In this document: positions 1 through 12,024 of the stretch, piece after piece
How positions within the stretch are numbered: position 1 is the first letter of the stretch
How the letters are laid out: each line of letters starts with the position of its first letter
DNA from: Pararoseomonas sp. SCSIO 73927
GTDB lineage: Bacteria > Pseudomonadota > Alphaproteobacteria > Acetobacterales > Acetobacteraceae
NCBI RefSeq assembly: GCF_037040815.1
Contig: NZ_CP146232.1
Span: forward strand, 2,970,501 to 3,034,500
Length of the DNA stretch: 64,000 bases
Direction of reading: 5' to 3'
Program-made: the position numbers and the translations under genes
Notes under the pieces: generated by a model
Seen by the model: only the letters and a program-made list of their open reading frames with translations
The model's database searches: none
What the model was told of the DNA's origin: nothing

Positions 1-173
1 GCCCTGAGGTCACCCGAGGCTACCCTCGACCACAGGACGGCCCGGTTGGAGGTCCTCCCATGGTGCGTCCGCTCTCTACGTGAATCGGGATTGGCTTCGC
101 GGTGCTGCCGGACGAGACAGGGGGGCAGGCGGGCGCCATGGCCGTACCGCTCGGCCCAGGCGCAGTCGGCCAT
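1..173 (-). CDS. Unrecognised partial ORF running off the left edge
   Basis: A minus-strand frame opens with ATG at 173, sharing its A with the TGA stop of the gene at 173-427 (TGATG), and stays open for about 57 codons to the window edge. The predicted peptide is rich in Arg, His and Pro and I recognise no family. The stop/start coupling is the only argument for it; the composition is not convincing and this may be non-coding. Confidence 0.2.
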   Translation of the reverse strand, partial: MADCAWAERYGHGARLPPCLVRQHREANPDSRRERTHHGRTSNRAVLWSRVASGDLR

Positions 174-427
174 CAGTGCATCCCGAACCGTGATGCCTGG
201 GCCACCTCCGCCTCGGCTTGGGGATGCCCCTCCAGGAAGGATTCGTCTGCCCCGAGCGTCCTGGCCAGCTGCCGCAGGCGAGACATCTGCGCGGCATCGG
301 CATGGGGAGCCAGCCCGCTGGCCGTCAGTTCGAAGGCGACCCCGGCGGCGCCGATGTGCCCGCCGCGGATGAGGTCCTCAATCTGCCGGATGCCCACGGC
401 CACAGGGTCCCGGGTCTCGTCGTCCAT
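173..427 (-). CDS. Small hypothetical protein (84 aa)
   Basis: The protein is predicted to be 84 residues, mostly helical and rich in Ala, Glu and Gln, with no signal peptide or membrane segment. I chose the ATG at 427 because a GGGGGAG ribosome-binding site lies a few bases upstream; an earlier in-frame start at 484 would add 19 residues without a comparable site. I do not recognise the family. The balanced amino-acid composition, unlike shadow frames nearby, suggests a real gene. Confidence 0.5.
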   Translation of the reverse strand: MDDETRDPVAVGIRQIEDLIRGGHIGAAGVAFELTASGLAPHADAAQMSRLRQLARTLGADESFLEGHPQAEAEVAQASRFGMH

Positions 428-740
428 AGTCTTGCTCCCCCGACAGGGGATCAGGATGCCTGCCGTCCTGGCAAGAGAGACCATCCCTGTGCCGGGCGTT
501 GGTCACTCGATTTGATGCTGGGCGGGACCCCTCCCGGGGTGCCGGGAGGGTGTCGTGTATTGCTCTGGGATCTATTGATCCTGAGCGTCTGCAGTCTGGA
601 CTTGTATTGCAGTCATATCTGGACGGTACTTGGTTTCTTGTTGAGGCGGCAGGTTTCGATACCTTAGATGTGAGAGCGGTGTAGTTGGGGGTGGCTGGGC
701 TAGCGGGCGGTCAAAGCTGTTTTATGGCCTAGCGGACACG
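428..740. other. Non-coding spacer with lower GC
   Basis: No convincing gene lies between the small gene ending upstream and rnhA. Roughly 560-740 is visibly poorer in G+C than the rest of the window. A TTG-started plus-strand frame at 499-684 (61 codons) crosses it, but has no clear ribosome-binding site and no family I recognise; it could be a gene remnant. No terminator with a T-run is obvious. Confidence 0.5.
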
Positions 741-1214
741 TCAGCGCCCCAGGCCCATCCGCGCGGCCGTCGCCAGCTTGTCCGCCCGCTCGTTCATCGT
801 GTTCCCGGCGTGGCCGCGCACCCACTTCCACTCGATCTGGTGCGGCTTGGCGGCGGCCAGCAGGCGCTGCCACAGCTCGTAATTCGCCACCGGCTCCTTC
901 GCGGCGTTGCGCCAGTTGTTCCGCACCCAGCCGTGCACCCAGCGGGTCACGCCGTTCCGCACGTACTCGCTGTCCGTGTGGATCACCACGCGGCAGGGCT
1001 TGTTCAGCGCTTCCAGAGCGGCGGCGGCGGCGGTCAGCTCCATGCGGTTGTTGGTGGTGGCGGGATCGGCGCCCGTCATCTCCTTCTCGTGCGCACCGAA
1101 GCGGAGGATGGCGCCCCAGCCGCCCGGGCCGGGGTTGGGCTTGCAGCCGCCATCCGTCCAGATCTCCACCACTGCCTCAGCGGAGGCGGGAGCGGGCACG
1201 TCCTCAGACGCCAT
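741..1214 (-). CDS. rnhA: Ribonuclease HI
   Basis: Cleaves the RNA strand of RNA-DNA hybrids in the cytoplasm, for example at R-loops and Okazaki primers. The 157-residue protein has the whole RNase H fold: the opening [15 protein letters not shown] strand and the four metal-binding acids D21, E59 (in MELTAA), D81 (in TDSEYV) and D145 (in NERADKLA), with the loop histidine H135 in RGHAGN. Length matches the family. Its start overlaps the end of thrB by 11 bases, so the two are probably translated from one transcript; ispH-thrB-rnhA is a common alphaproteobacterial order. Confidence 0.97.
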   Translation of the reverse strand: MASEDVPAPASAEAVVEIWTDGGCKPNPGPGGWGAILRFGAHEKEMTGADPATTNNRMELTAAAAALEALNKPCRVVIHTDSEYVRNGVTRWVHGWVRNNWRNAAKEPVANYELWQRLLAAAKPHQIEWKWVRGHAGNTMNERADKLATAARMGLGR

Positions 1215-2193
1215 AAGCGGAAACTCCGGTGGCCTGCGCGTGGAAGCGCAGGCGCCGCAGGTACTCCAGCGGGTCCTTGCGCGTCACCAGCGCGCCGGGG
1301 GGCGTGTTGGTCCAGTCGTAGAGGCGGGTGAGCAGGAAGCGCAGCGCGGCGCCGCGGCACAGTACGGGCAGCGCGTCGCGCTCGGCGGCGGAGAGCGGCC
1401 GCACAGCGTCGTACCCGGCCAGCAGGGCGCGAGCCTTGGTGATGTTGAAGGAGAGGTCCGGCTCGAAGCACCAGGCGTTGAGGCAGATGGCCACGTCGTA
1501 GGCCAGGATGTCCGTGCAGGCGAAGTAGAAGTCGATAAGGCCGGAAACGCGGGGCTTCCCGCGCGCCTCCTCCAGAAAAAAGACGTTGTCGGGGAAGAGG
1601 TCGGCGTGGATCTGCCCGCGCGGCAGGGAGCCTTGACCGGAGAGGGGCGGCCACTCCCGCAGAATTCCCGCCAGATGCCCGTCCAGCTCCGCGCAGAGGC
1701 CGGGCTGCACCGTGTCCGCATTCGGCCGGCAGCGCTCCAGCAGCGGCCCCCAGCCCTGCGGGCCGAGCGAGTTGGGCCGCTCCGCCGTGAAGCCCTGCCC
1801 GGCCGCGTGCAGGGCGGCCAGCGCGCCGCCGAGCGGGCCGCAATGGGTCACCGCGGGGCGCCGGGGCCAGACGCCCGGCAGGAAGGTGCAGATCGCGGCC
1901 GGGCGCCCGGCGAGCTCCCGCAGCGCCTCGCCGTCTCGCCCGGCCACAGGCTCCGGGCAGGCCAGGCCGCCGGCGGCCAGGTGGCGCATCAGGCCGAGGA
2001 ACCAGGGGAGTTCCGCCGGGTCCACGCGCTTCTCGTAGAGGGTAAGGATGAAGTCCCCGCCCGTGACCTTCAGGGCGTAGTTGCTGTTCTCTACCCCCTC
2101 CGCGATGCCGCGGAAGGCGATCAGCTCCCCCAGGTCGTAGCCGGAGAGGAAGGCGCGCAACGCCTCGTCGGACACCTCGGTATAGACAGCCAT
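1204..2193 (-). CDS. thrB: Homoserine kinase, aminoglycoside-phosphotransferase fold
   Basis: Phosphorylates L-homoserine with ATP in threonine biosynthesis. The 329-residue protein is of the choline-kinase/APH-like ThrB type used by many alphaproteobacteria rather than the GHMP type. The N-lobe contains [11 protein letters not shown] (nucleotide-binding strands). The catalytic loop is [13 protein letters not shown], with the Asp and Asn of the HxDxxxxN motif, followed by the metal-binding Asp in LIDFYFA. A purine-rich GGAGGGGGG stands just before the ATG. It lies between ispH and rnhA and overlaps the latter. Confidence 0.95.
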   Translation of the reverse strand: MAVYTEVSDEALRAFLSGYDLGELIAFRGIAEGVENSNYALKVTGGDFILTLYEKRVDPAELPWFLGLMRHLAAGGLACPEPVAGRDGEALRELAGRPAAICTFLPGVWPRRPAVTHCGPLGGALAALHAAGQGFTAERPNSLGPQGWGPLLERCRPNADTVQPGLCAELDGHLAGILREWPPLSGQGSLPRGQIHADLFPDNVFFLEEARGKPRVSGLIDFYFACTDILAYDVAICLNAWCFEPDLSFNITKARALLAGYDAVRPLSAAERDALPVLCRGAALRFLLTRLYDWTNTPPGALVTRKDPLEYLRRLRFHAQATGVSAYGV

Positions 2194-2256
2194 GGAACCC
2201 CCCCTCCACAGCCATGGGGGCGGGGGTCCATGCCCCAGGGCGGGCGGATCGGCAAG

Positions 2257-3276
2257 CTACCCCGCGGCGGGTGCCGGCACGCGGGACGGGCGGTCCCGCA
2301 GGGGGCGGGGCAGGTTGAAGATGATCTTCTCCTCCGCCACCGTCACGTCCTCGATCTCCAGGGTGAAGCGCTCCCGCAGGCGGGTCAGCACCTCGCCCAC
2401 CAGCACCTCCGGCGCGCTGGCGCCGGCGGTGATGCCGATGGTGGAGAGGCCGTCCACCAGGGCGGGGTCGAAATCCCGGCCGCGCTGCACCAGAACGGCG
2501 CGCGGGCAGCCGGCCTTCTCCGCCACCTCGCGCAGGCGCACGGAATTGGAGGAGTTGGGCGCGCCCACCACCACCATGAACTCGCAGCGCTCCGCGATCG
2601 CCTTCACCGCCGCCTGGCGGTTGGTGGTCGCGTAGCAGATGTCCTCCTTGATCGGGGCGGAGAGGTCGGGGAAGCGCGCGCGCAGCACGTCCAGCACCTC
2701 CGTCGTATCGTCGACCGAGAGGGTGGTCTGGGTGGCGTAGGCCAGCGGGCCCGCGGGCGGCTGGACCAGGGCCGCCTGCTCGGCGTCCTCCACCAGGGTC
2801 ACGCTGCCGGCGGGCAGCTGGCCCATGGTGCCGATCACCTCGGGGTGGCCGGCATGGCCGATCAGCAGGATGTGGGCGCCGTCCTTGAAGTGCCGCTCCG
2901 CCTCGCGGTGGACCTTGCTCACCAGGGGGCAGGTGGCGTCCAGGTACATCATCTGCCGCGCCTCGGCGGCGGCCGGGACCGACTTCGGCACGCCGTGGGC
3001 GGAGAAGATGACGGGCTGCCCGTCATCGGGGATCTCGTCCAGCTCCTCGACGAAGACCGCGCCCTTGGCCTGCAGCGTCTCCACCACGAAGCGGTTGTGG
3101 ACGATCTCGTGCCGCACATAGACCGGGGCGCCGAAGCGCTCGATCGCCAGCTCCACGATCTTGATGGCCCGGTCCACCCCGGCGCAAAAGCCGCGCGGAC
3201 CGGCCAGCAGGACCTTCAGGGTGGGCCTGGCGGTCCCGGCCTCGGCGGGGAGGGAGAGGTTTGCGGTCTGGTCCAT
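2257..3276 (-). CDS. ispH: 4-hydroxy-3-methylbut-2-enyl diphosphate reductase
   Basis: Last step of the MEP isoprenoid pathway: reductive dehydration of HMBPP to IPP and DMAPP using a [4Fe-4S] cluster. The three cluster cysteines are present at C31 ([10 protein letters not shown]), C116 ([11 protein letters not shown]) and C214 ([11 protein letters not shown]). The 339-residue length is normal for the family after a slightly long N-terminus. It starts the ispH-thrB-rnhA run and is divergent from the lipoprotein gene at 3437, with about 160 bases between them for promoters. Confidence 0.97.
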   Translation of the reverse strand: MDQTANLSLPAEAGTARPTLKVLLAGPRGFCAGVDRAIKIVELAIERFGAPVYVRHEIVHNRFVVETLQAKGAVFVEELDEIPDDGQPVIFSAHGVPKSVPAAAEARQMMYLDATCPLVSKVHREAERHFKDGAHILLIGHAGHPEVIGTMGQLPAGSVTLVEDAEQAALVQPPAGPLAYATQTTLSVDDTTEVLDVLRARFPDLSAPIKEDICYATTNRQAAVKAIAERCEFMVVVGAPNSSNSVRLREVAEKAGCPRAVLVQRGRDFDPALVDGLSTIGITAGASAPEVLVGEVLTRLRERFTLEIEDVTVAEEKIIFNLPRPLRDRPSRVPAPAAG

Positions 3277-3436
3277 GGCGTGCGACTTGGTCCCTCGGTG
3301 CCGGCGCGAACAGCCCCCGGCCGGACCGTGGGCGCCCCTTTTCTAGCCGCCCGTGGCCCCGCCGCCCAGGGGTTCGTGCCGGACCTGTCCGAGACGACGA
3401 TCCCGAGAAGACGATGGCGCAAGGAGTGCCCTTCGC

Positions 3437-3997
3437 GTGACCCGAACCCCTCGCCCCCGGCCCTTCCGCCCCGCGGCCCTCCTGGCCCTCTCGCTCCTGC
3501 CCCTCCTGGGCGCCTGCGGCCGGGGCGGCGGCGACATCCTCAGCCAGCGGCCCCAGGCGCCATGCCCGCGCGTGGCCGTCCTGGCCGACGCCGTGGACCT
3601 GACCCGCTACGGGGCCGGCGCCTCGGGGGCGGTGGAGCTTCAGGCCCGCATGCTCCAGCCCGTGGGCAGTTGCGACTATGCCCCCGGCAGTGCCGGGCTG
3701 GACGTGACCCTGGTGGTCCAGGTGGAGGCGGAGCGCGGCATCGGCACGCTCCGCACGGCCGACCTCCCCTATGTCGTCGCGGTGACCGACGAGGCGGAGG
3801 GCCGGGTCCTGAACCGCGGGGCCGACACGGTGCGCGTGATCTTCGCCGGGAACGAGCGCCGCACGGCCGCCCAGGGCGAGCAGATGATGGTGCGCATTCC
3901 CGGGGACGTGCGTCGGGCGGCGGAGAAGGTGGTCCTGATCGGCTTCCAGCTGACGCCGGAGGAACTGGCCGCCAACCGGCGGCGCGGGCCGCGCTAG
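3437..3997 (+). CDS. Hypothetical lipoprotein (186 aa)
   Basis: The GTG at 3437 is chosen because AAGGAG lies ten bases upstream and because it opens a clear lipoprotein signal: basic n-region, hydrophobic stretch and lipobox LGAC near residue 27. The mature part has beta-rich segments and a conserved-looking core around the Cys-Pro-Arg-Val-Ala-Val-Leu and GSCDY regions. No enzyme motif is visible. It is probably an envelope lipoprotein of unknown role. It lies between divergent ispH and the glycine riboswitch and looks monocistronic. Confidence 0.75.
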   Translation: MTRTPRPRPFRPAALLALSLLPLLGACGRGGGDILSQRPQAPCPRVAVLADAVDLTRYGAGASGAVELQARMLQPVGSCDYAPGSAGLDVTLVVQVEAERGIGTLRTADLPYVVAVTDEAEGRVLNRGADTVRVIFAGNERRTAAQGEQMMVRIPGDVRRAAEKVVLIGFQLTPEELAANRRRGPR

Positions 3998-4086
3998 GGG
4001 CGCACCCCTCGACATCGCGCGCCCCTCGGCGCCGCACCGGCGAGGTTGCGCCGGGCGCCGCATTCGGGCACCAGGGAGGGCACCCG

Positions 4087-4293
4087 CTGATCCCGCGCGG
4101 GAGAGAGGGGCGCCCAGGCTTCACTGGCCGCCCCCGCCGAAGGCGCAACCGGCCCCCGGAAACGCTCAGGCAGAAGGACCGCGCGGGGAAGGGGCCTCTG
4201 GAAAGCCCGGCGCCCGAGAGGGCACCGGCACCGACGGAGTAAGGCACCCGTGCCAGGGCGCCGAATCTCTCAGGTCTCGGGACAGAGGGGGGC
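4087..4293 (+). promoter_or_regulatory. Tandem glycine riboswitch (two aptamers)
   Basis: Two consecutive aptamers fill the gcvT leader. The first (about 4096-4210) has GGGAGAG, a GCCGAAGG element, CTCAGGCAGAAGGACCG and a closing CTCTGGAAAG. The second (about 4211-4293) has CCCGAGAGGGCACC, CGCCGACGG-like GCACCGACGGAGTAAGG, CTCTCAGGTCTCGGGACAGAG. These are the hallmarks of the type-I/type-II glycine aptamer pair that binds glycine and turns on the glycine cleavage operon. The start of gcvT lies about 42 bases downstream. Confidence 0.93.
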
Positions 4294-4307
4294 CACGATC
4301 TGAACCG

Positions 4308-4323
4308 GCCGCGCTCGCGCGGC
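4308..4323 (+). promoter_or_regulatory. Hairpin between riboswitch and gcvT start
   Basis: A perfect six-base stem GCCGCG/CGCGGC with a CTCG loop sits between aptamer 2 and the GGGGGA ribosome-binding site of gcvT. There is no T-run after it, so it is more likely part of a translation-level expression platform than a classical terminator; this is inference. Confidence 0.45.
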
Positions 4324-4335
4324 GTTGGGGGATGC

Positions 4336-5451
4336 GTGGCCGACACCGAAACACTGCACGAAACGCCGCTGGCCGGCCTGCACCGCGAACTCGGCGGCCG
4401 CATGGTGGGCTTCGCGGGCTACGCCATGCCGGTTCAGTACCCGGCCGGCATCATGGCGGAGCACCTGGCCTGCCGCTCCGGCGCGGCCCTGTTCGACGTC
4501 TCCCACATGGGGCAGGCCGAACTGCGGGGCGACGGCGCCGCGGCCGCGCTGGAGCGGGTGACGCCGGCCGAGATCCAGGCCCTGAAGCCCGGCCGACAGC
4601 GCTATGCCCTGCTGCTGAACGAGGCGGGCGGGATCGTCGACGACTTCATGGTCGCCAACCTCGGCGACCGGCTGTTCCTCGTCCTCAATGCCTCCCGCAA
4701 GGCGGTGGACGTGGAGGCGATCGGCGCCGCCCTGCCGCCCGGCGTCTCCATCGTGCCGCGGCCGGACCGCGCGCTGCTGGCCCTGCAGGGGCCGGGGGCG
4801 GAGGCGATCCTGGCCGGGCTGGCCGGGGGCGTGGCCGCGCTCTCCTTTATGGGCGTTCTGGAGACCCCGGTGGCCGGGGTGCCCGCCCTCATCACCCGCT
4901 CCGGCTACACCGGAGAGGACGGGTTCGAGATCGGCATCCCCGCGGAAGGCGCCGAGGCGGTGGCCCGCGCCCTGCTGGCCGCCGGCGCCGCCCCTGCCGG
5001 GTTGGGCGCGCGGGACAGCCTGCGGCTGGAGGCGGGGCTGCCCCTTTACGGCCAGGACATCGACGAGACGACCTCCCCCGTGGAGGCCGCGCTGGTCTTC
5101 AGCCTCGGCAAGCGCCGCCGCGTGGCCTGGGACTTCGCCGGCGCGGAGCGGGTGCGGGAGGAGCTGGACAACGGCCCCAAGCGCCTGCGCGTCGGCCTAC
5201 TGCCGGAAGGCCGCCAGCCCGCCCGGGCGCATACCGAGATCGCCCTGAACGGCGTGCCCGTGGGCGAGGTGACCAGCGGCGGCTTCGGCCCCAGCCTCGG
5301 GGCGCCGGTGGCCATGGGCTACGTCGCGCGCGCCCATGCCGAGGATAGCACGGCGCTTGAACTGATGGTCCGCGGCCGGGCGCTGCCCGCCCGGACCGCG
5401 CCCACCCCTTTCATCCCCCACCGATACAAGCGTTCAGGAGCCACCGCATGA
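4336..5451 (+). CDS. gcvT: Aminomethyltransferase, glycine cleavage T protein
   Basis: Takes the aminomethyl group from lipoyl-GcvH and, with tetrahydrofolate, releases ammonia and forms methylene-THF. The protein has 371 residues, near family length, starting with the typical [20 protein letters not shown]. Folate-site signatures [19 protein letters not shown] and [20 protein letters not shown] follow in order, and the C-terminal barrel carries [12 protein letters not shown] use the GTG at 4336, after GGGGGA. It is the first gene behind the glycine riboswitch and overlaps gcvH by ATGA. Confidence 0.97.
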   Translation: MADTETLHETPLAGLHRELGGRMVGFAGYAMPVQYPAGIMAEHLACRSGAALFDVSHMGQAELRGDGAAAALERVTPAEIQALKPGRQRYALLLNEAGGIVDDFMVANLGDRLFLVLNASRKAVDVEAIGAALPPGVSIVPRPDRALLALQGPGAEAILAGLAGGVAALSFMGVLETPVAGVPALITRSGYTGEDGFEIGIPAEGAEAVARALLAAGAAPAGLGARDSLRLEAGLPLYGQDIDETTSPVEAALVFSLGKRRRVAWDFAGAERVREELDNGPKRLRVGLLPEGRQPARAHTEIALNGVPVGEVTSGGFGPSLGAPVAMGYVARAHAEDSTALELMVRGRALPARTAPTPFIPHRYKRSGATA

Positions 5452-5821
5452 GCGAGACCCGTTTCGCCGAGAGCCATGAATGGGTGCGCCTGGACGGCGA
5501 CGTGGCCGTGGTCGGCATTTCCGACCACGCGCAGAACGCCCTGGGCGACGTCGTTTTCGTCGATCTGCCGGAGGTGGGGCGCGAGGTGACGGCCGGGGAG
5601 GCCGTGGCGGTGGTGGAGAGCGTGAAGGCCGCTTCCGACATCTACGCCCCGATTTCCGGCACGGTCGCGGCCGTGAACGACGCGCTGGTGGACAACCCCG
5701 CCCTGGTGAACAGCGGTGCCATGGGCGAGGGCTGGTTCTTCACCATCACGCCGAAGGACACGGCGGAGATCGGCAAGTTGATGGACGCGGAGGGCTACGC
5801 GAAGCACGCGGAGGAGGCGCA

Positions 5822-5825
<4 letters not shown>
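5448..5825 (+). CDS. gcvH: Glycine cleavage system H protein
   Basis: Small lipoylated carrier that shuttles the aminomethyl intermediate between GcvP, GcvT and lipoamide dehydrogenase. The 125-residue protein shows [14 protein letters not shown] at the start and the lipoyl-attachment site ESVKAASD with K60. Length is usual for the family. Its start overlaps the gcvT stop (ATGA) and its TGA stop overlaps the TTG start of gcvP, so the three subunits are translationally coupled. Confidence 0.98.
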
Positions 5826-8712
<2,887 letters not shown>

Positions 8713-8716
<4 letters not shown>

Positions 8717-9288
8717 CGCCTCCCCCCTGGGAGGTGCTTTCCTCCCGCACCGTGGTCCGCGACCGCTGGATCGAGCTGCGCGCGGACGCGGTGCGGGATT
8801 CGAAGGGGAACGTGCTGGACCCCTTCTACAGCCTGTCCTACCCGGACTGGGTGCAGGTGGTGGCGATCACGCCGGCGGATGAGTTGGTGCTGGTCCGCCA
8901 GTACCGCCACGGTGCCCGGGCCTGGGTGCTGGAACTGCCGGCTGGCGCGATCGACGCGTCGGATGCCGATGAGTGTGCCGCCGCCGCGCGCGAGTTGCGC
9001 GAGGAGACCGGCTACACCGCCGCCGAGTACCGCTCCGTGGGCGCGTTGAGCCCGAACACGGCCACGCACCGCAACCTCTCCCGCGCCGTGCTGGCGCTGA
9101 ATGCCGCACCCACCCACCCCACGGCGCATGAGGCGGGGGAGGACATCACGGTGGAGCTCTGGCCGATCCCGCGCGTGCTGGCCGGGCTGCGGGATGGACT
9201 GCTGCCGCAGGCCATGCATGTCTCTGCCCTGCTGCTGGCGCTGAACGCCGCCGGCCGCCTCGACCTCCGCCTGAAGGACGCGCCATGA
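8713..9288 (+). CDS. Nudix hydrolase, ADP-ribose-pyrophosphatase-like
   Basis: Probably hydrolyses a nucleoside diphosphate linked to another moiety, such as ADP-ribose; the substrate is inferred. From the GTG at 8713 the protein has 191 residues. The Nudix box core RELREETGY (93-101) is intact after G78, but the spacing from Gly is one residue longer than in typical relatives and the first Glu position is degenerate. The preceding VRQYRHG and ELPAGAID match the ADP-ribose-pyrophosphatase branch. It overlaps gcvP and the GNAT gene by four bases each, so it is in the glycine cleavage transcript. Confidence 0.85.
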
Positions 9289-9734
9289 GCGAGATCCGCA
9301 TCCTCCCCGTCGAGCAGCGCCACCGCGCCGACTGGGACAAGCTCTACGCCGGCTATGCCGAGTTCTACCGGGTGACGCAGACGCCCGAGATGCGCGATCG
9401 CGTCTGGTCCTGGATCCACGATCCCGCGCATGAGACGAACGGCCTCGTGGCGGAGGACGCGGAGGGCCGCGCCGTCGGCCTCGCGCATTTTCGCGCCTTC
9501 GCCCGTCCGCTCTCCGCGACGACGGGCGGCTATCTGGACGATCTCTTCGTCGATCCCCAGATGAGGGGCAAGCGGGTCGCCGACGCGCTTATCGAAGCCC
9601 TTGCCGAGGAAGGCCGCCGCCGCGGCTGGAGCGTCATCCGTTGGATCACAGCCGAGGACAACAGCCGCGCCCGCGCGGTGTACGACCGCGTGGCGAAGCT
9701 GACGCCGTGGCGGACCTACGACATCCCGCTGTAA
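9285..9734 (+). CDS. GNAT-family N-acetyltransferase
   Basis: Transfers an acetyl group from acetyl-CoA to an unknown amine. The 149-residue protein has the GNAT order: an N-terminal beta/alpha region, the central strand YLDDLFVDPQMRGK and the acetyl-CoA loop MRGKRVADALIEAL, then ITAEDNSRARAVYDRV, the C-terminal helix typical of the fold. It starts inside the Nudix stop (ATGA). The substrate cannot be read from the sequence; proximity to the gcv operon does not decide it. Confidence 0.88.
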   Translation: MSEIRILPVEQRHRADWDKLYAGYAEFYRVTQTPEMRDRVWSWIHDPAHETNGLVAEDAEGRAVGLAHFRAFARPLSATTGGYLDDLFVDPQMRGKRVADALIEALAEEGRRRGWSVIRWITAEDNSRARAVYDRVAKLTPWRTYDIPL

Positions 9735-10690
9735 CGCCCGGGCTGCTGAACCGGCGGGCGCTGTTCGCGGCGCCCGCGCTGATGCTCGCCACGCCGGGAT
9801 GCGCGGCCACGCCCTTGGCCACAGCGAGGACGACGGAGGCCGGCATCACCGAATCCCGCACCACCTGGCGCGACGCCGCCCGCGCGCGCGACATTCCCGT
9901 GCTCATTCGGGCGCCGTCCGGAACCGGCCCGGCGCCGACCGTTCTCATCTCCCACGGCCTTGGCGGCTCGCGCGAGGGCCTGGCCTTCCTCGGCCGTGCC
10001 CTGGCGGAGAAGGGCTATCTCGCGGTCCACCTCCAGCACATCGGCTCCGACGACAGCCTCTGGCGCGGCGGCGGGGACCGGATGATAGGGCTCGCGGCCG
10101 GGGCGCTGAACGTTCAGGCGGCGCTGGATCGGCTGTTGGACACGAAGTTCGCGCTGAACAACCTGCCGGAGCGCGCCGATCCCGCGCGCCTGGCCATCGC
10201 CGGCCACTCCTTCGGCGCCTGGACCGTGCAGCACATGCTCGGCGAGCGCCTGCCCGGCGGCGACCGCGGCCTGGGCCTGCCGGACCCGCGGCTGAAGGCC
10301 GGCGTCGCCCTCTCGCCGATTCCCGCCATCGGCCTGCCGCCGCGCCTGGCCTATGGCGGCTACGCCGTGCCCATGCTGCACGTCACCGGCACGGAGGATC
10401 ACGGCTACATCGAGGGCATCCGCGCCCCCGCCCGCCGCGCACCCTTCGAGGAATCCCGCAACCCCGGGGCACTGGCCGTGCTGAACGGCGCCGCCCACGC
10501 CTCCTTCGCCGACGAGGCGGAGGCGGGCGCGCGCTGGGCCGACAGCACATATCATGGCCGCGCCGCCGCCCTATCCGTCACCTTCCTGGACGCCGTCCTG
10601 CGCGGGGACGGGGCTGCCCGGGAACTTCTACGTGGGGGCGCGGCGGAGCTGCTGGGGCCGGGGGACGAGTTCGTCTCACGGGGTTTCTGA
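9707..10690 (+). CDS. Exported alpha/beta hydrolase (dienelactone-hydrolase-like)
   Basis: From the GTG at 9707, which overlaps the GNAT gene by 28 bases, the protein has 327 residues and an N-terminal export signal with a twin-arginine-like NRRALF followed by a hydrophobic run and a Cys near residue 33 (TPGCAA), possibly lipidated. The hydrolase core is clear: oxyanion turn SHGLGGSREG, nucleophile S168 in GHSFGAW, and the catalytic His in NGAAHASF. It resembles predicted dienelactone hydrolases; the true substrate is unknown. The start codon choice is inferred from the signal peptide. Confidence 0.8.
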   Translation: MADLRHPAVTPGLLNRRALFAAPALMLATPGCAATPLATARTTEAGITESRTTWRDAARARDIPVLIRAPSGTGPAPTVLISHGLGGSREGLAFLGRALAEKGYLAVHLQHIGSDDSLWRGGGDRMIGLAAGALNVQAALDRLLDTKFALNNLPERADPARLAIAGHSFGAWTVQHMLGERLPGGDRGLGLPDPRLKAGVALSPIPAIGLPPRLAYGGYAVPMLHVTGTEDHGYIEGIRAPARRAPFEESRNPGALAVLNGAAHASFADEAEAGARWADSTYHGRAAALSVTFLDAVLRGDGAARELLRGGAAELLGPGDEFVSRGF

Positions 10691-10734
10691 GGCCCCTTTC
10701 CCAGCGGGCCGCGTGGCGGCAGAAAGGTCTCTTC

Positions 10735-10754
10735 GGCCGTCCTCCAGGGCGGCC
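10735..10754 (+). promoter_or_regulatory. Hairpin just upstream of the aminotransferase ribosome-binding site
   Basis: An eight-base GC-rich stem (GGCCGTCC with GGGCGGCC, one G-T wobble) and TCCA loop ends two bases before the AAGAGGA ribosome-binding site at 10756-10762. It could be a weak terminator of the upstream operon or modulate initiation; there is no T-run. Confidence 0.35.
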
Positions 10755-10770
10755 CAAGAGGATTGTCCCT

Positions 10771-11964
10771 ATGAGCGTCGCCACCAGCCTCGAAGCCGAC
10801 CTGGCCGAGACCCTTCCCGCCCACATCAAGGGCGTCGGCACCAGCCAGATCGGCCTCGTCGCGGACCGGGGGCGGGACGACCCGGAGGTGGTGAAGCTCT
10901 GGATCGGTGAGGGCGACCTGCCCACCCCCGACTTCGTGGTGGAAGCCGCCCACAAGGCCATGCTGGCCGGCGAGACCCGCTACACCTATTCCCGCGGCAT
11001 CCCCCAGCTGCACCAGGCCCTGTCCGACTACCACCGCCGCCACTGGGGCGTGGAGGTGGCGCCGGAGCGCTTCGCCATCACCGCCGGCGGCATGAACGCC
11101 ATCATGCAGGCCTGCCAGGCCCTGCTGGAGCCGGGGGACGAGATCATCATCCCCACCCCGAACTGGCCCAACCTGGCGGAGGCCGCGCGGGTGAACGGCG
11201 CCACCCCCGTCACCGTGCCCTATCGCCGCAGCGCCGATGGCCGCTTTTCCCTCCCGATCGAGGACATCGAGGCCGCAATCACCCCGCGCACCCGGATGGT
11301 GGTGGTGAACTCTCCCTCCAACCCCACGGGCTGGGTGATGCCGCTGGCGGAGATGGAGGCGCTGCTGCGGCTCGCGCGGGAGCGGGACCTCTGGATCCTC
11401 TCGGACGAGGTCTACGCCCACTTCACCTACGGCAACGCGATCGCCCCCTCCTTCCTGCAGATCACCACGCCGCGGGACCGGCTGATCGTCACCAACACCT
11501 TCTCCAAGAACTGGGCGATGACGGGCTGGCGCGCCGGCTGGATCATCTTCCCCGAGGGGCTGACGGGCGCCTTCTCCAAGCTGGCGCAGTACAACACCAC
11601 CTCCATCCCCACCTTCATCCAGCACGCCTGCGTCACGGCGCTGGAGGAGGGCGACGCCTTCATCCGCACCATGGTCGGCCGCTGCGCGGAGAGCCGGGCC
11701 ATCATGCTGGAGGGCCTGTCCCGCCTGAAGGGCGTGACGGTCTTCCAGCCGGAGGGCGCCTTCTACCTCATGGCGAAGATCGAGACGGCCGAGACAAGCC
11801 TCGATCTCGCCTTCCGCTTGCTGCGGGACGCCAAGGTGGGCGTGGCCCCCGGCACCGCCTTCGGGCCGGAAGGGGAGGGGTTCGTGCGCATCTGCTTCGC
11901 CGTCAGCCCCGGCCTGGCGCGGGAGGCGGTGGCACGGCTGACGCGGGTTCTGGGGGAGAAGTAG
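10771..11964 (+). CDS. Class I/II pyridoxal-phosphate aminotransferase
   Basis: Cytoplasmic PLP enzyme of the aspartate-aminotransferase fold, 397 residues from the ATG at 10771 (AAGAGGA upstream). Visible landmarks are GEGDLPTPDFV and YTYSRGIPQL near the N-terminus, NSPSNPTGWV, DEVYAHFTYG, and the PLP Schiff-base lysine K246 in TFSKNWAMTGWRAGW. The C-terminal Arg that binds the substrate carboxylate is in FVRICFA. Its amino acid substrate cannot be assigned; the closest familiar group is alphaproteobacterial aspartate/aromatic-type transaminases. It may be co-transcribed with the SDR gene. Confidence 0.9.
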   Translation: MSVATSLEADLAETLPAHIKGVGTSQIGLVADRGRDDPEVVKLWIGEGDLPTPDFVVEAAHKAMLAGETRYTYSRGIPQLHQALSDYHRRHWGVEVAPERFAITAGGMNAIMQACQALLEPGDEIIIPTPNWPNLAEAARVNGATPVTVPYRRSADGRFSLPIEDIEAAITPRTRMVVVNSPSNPTGWVMPLAEMEALLRLARERDLWILSDEVYAHFTYGNAIAPSFLQITTPRDRLIVTNTFSKNWAMTGWRAGWIIFPEGLTGAFSKLAQYNTTSIPTFIQHACVTALEEGDAFIRTMVGRCAESRAIMLEGLSRLKGVTVFQPEGAFYLMAKIETAETSLDLAFRLLRDAKVGVAPGTAFGPEGEGFVRICFAVSPGLAREAVARLTRVLGEK

Positions 11965-11965
11965 C

Positions 11966-12014
11966 CCTCCCCGGGTTGCCCCCGACCTCGGCCGGGGCGA
12001 CCCTGCCGGGGAGG
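11966..12014 (+). repeat. Nested inverted repeat spanning the SDR ribosome-binding site
   Basis: Two stacked stems are visible: an outer one pairing CCTCCCCGG (11966-11974) with CCGGGGAGG (12006-12014), and an inner one pairing GTTGCCCC (11975-11982) with GGGGCGAC (11994-12001) with one wobble. The right outer arm contains part of the GGAGGAGG ribosome-binding site of the SDR gene at 12025. It may terminate the aminotransferase transcript, hide the ribosome-binding site, or be a dispersed palindromic repeat. Confidence 0.55.
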
Positions 12015-12024
12015 AGGAAGCACC

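Noticed and set aside
499..684. A 61-codon TTG-started frame treated as a gene
   Set aside because: No ribosome-binding site and no recognisable family; kept only as a possible remnant in the spacer entry.
907..4242. A 1111-codon open frame on the plus strand across rnhA, thrB and ispH
   Set aside because: It is antisense to three well-recognised genes, is very rich in Gly/Arg/His/Val and has no family features; it is a by-product of very high GC.
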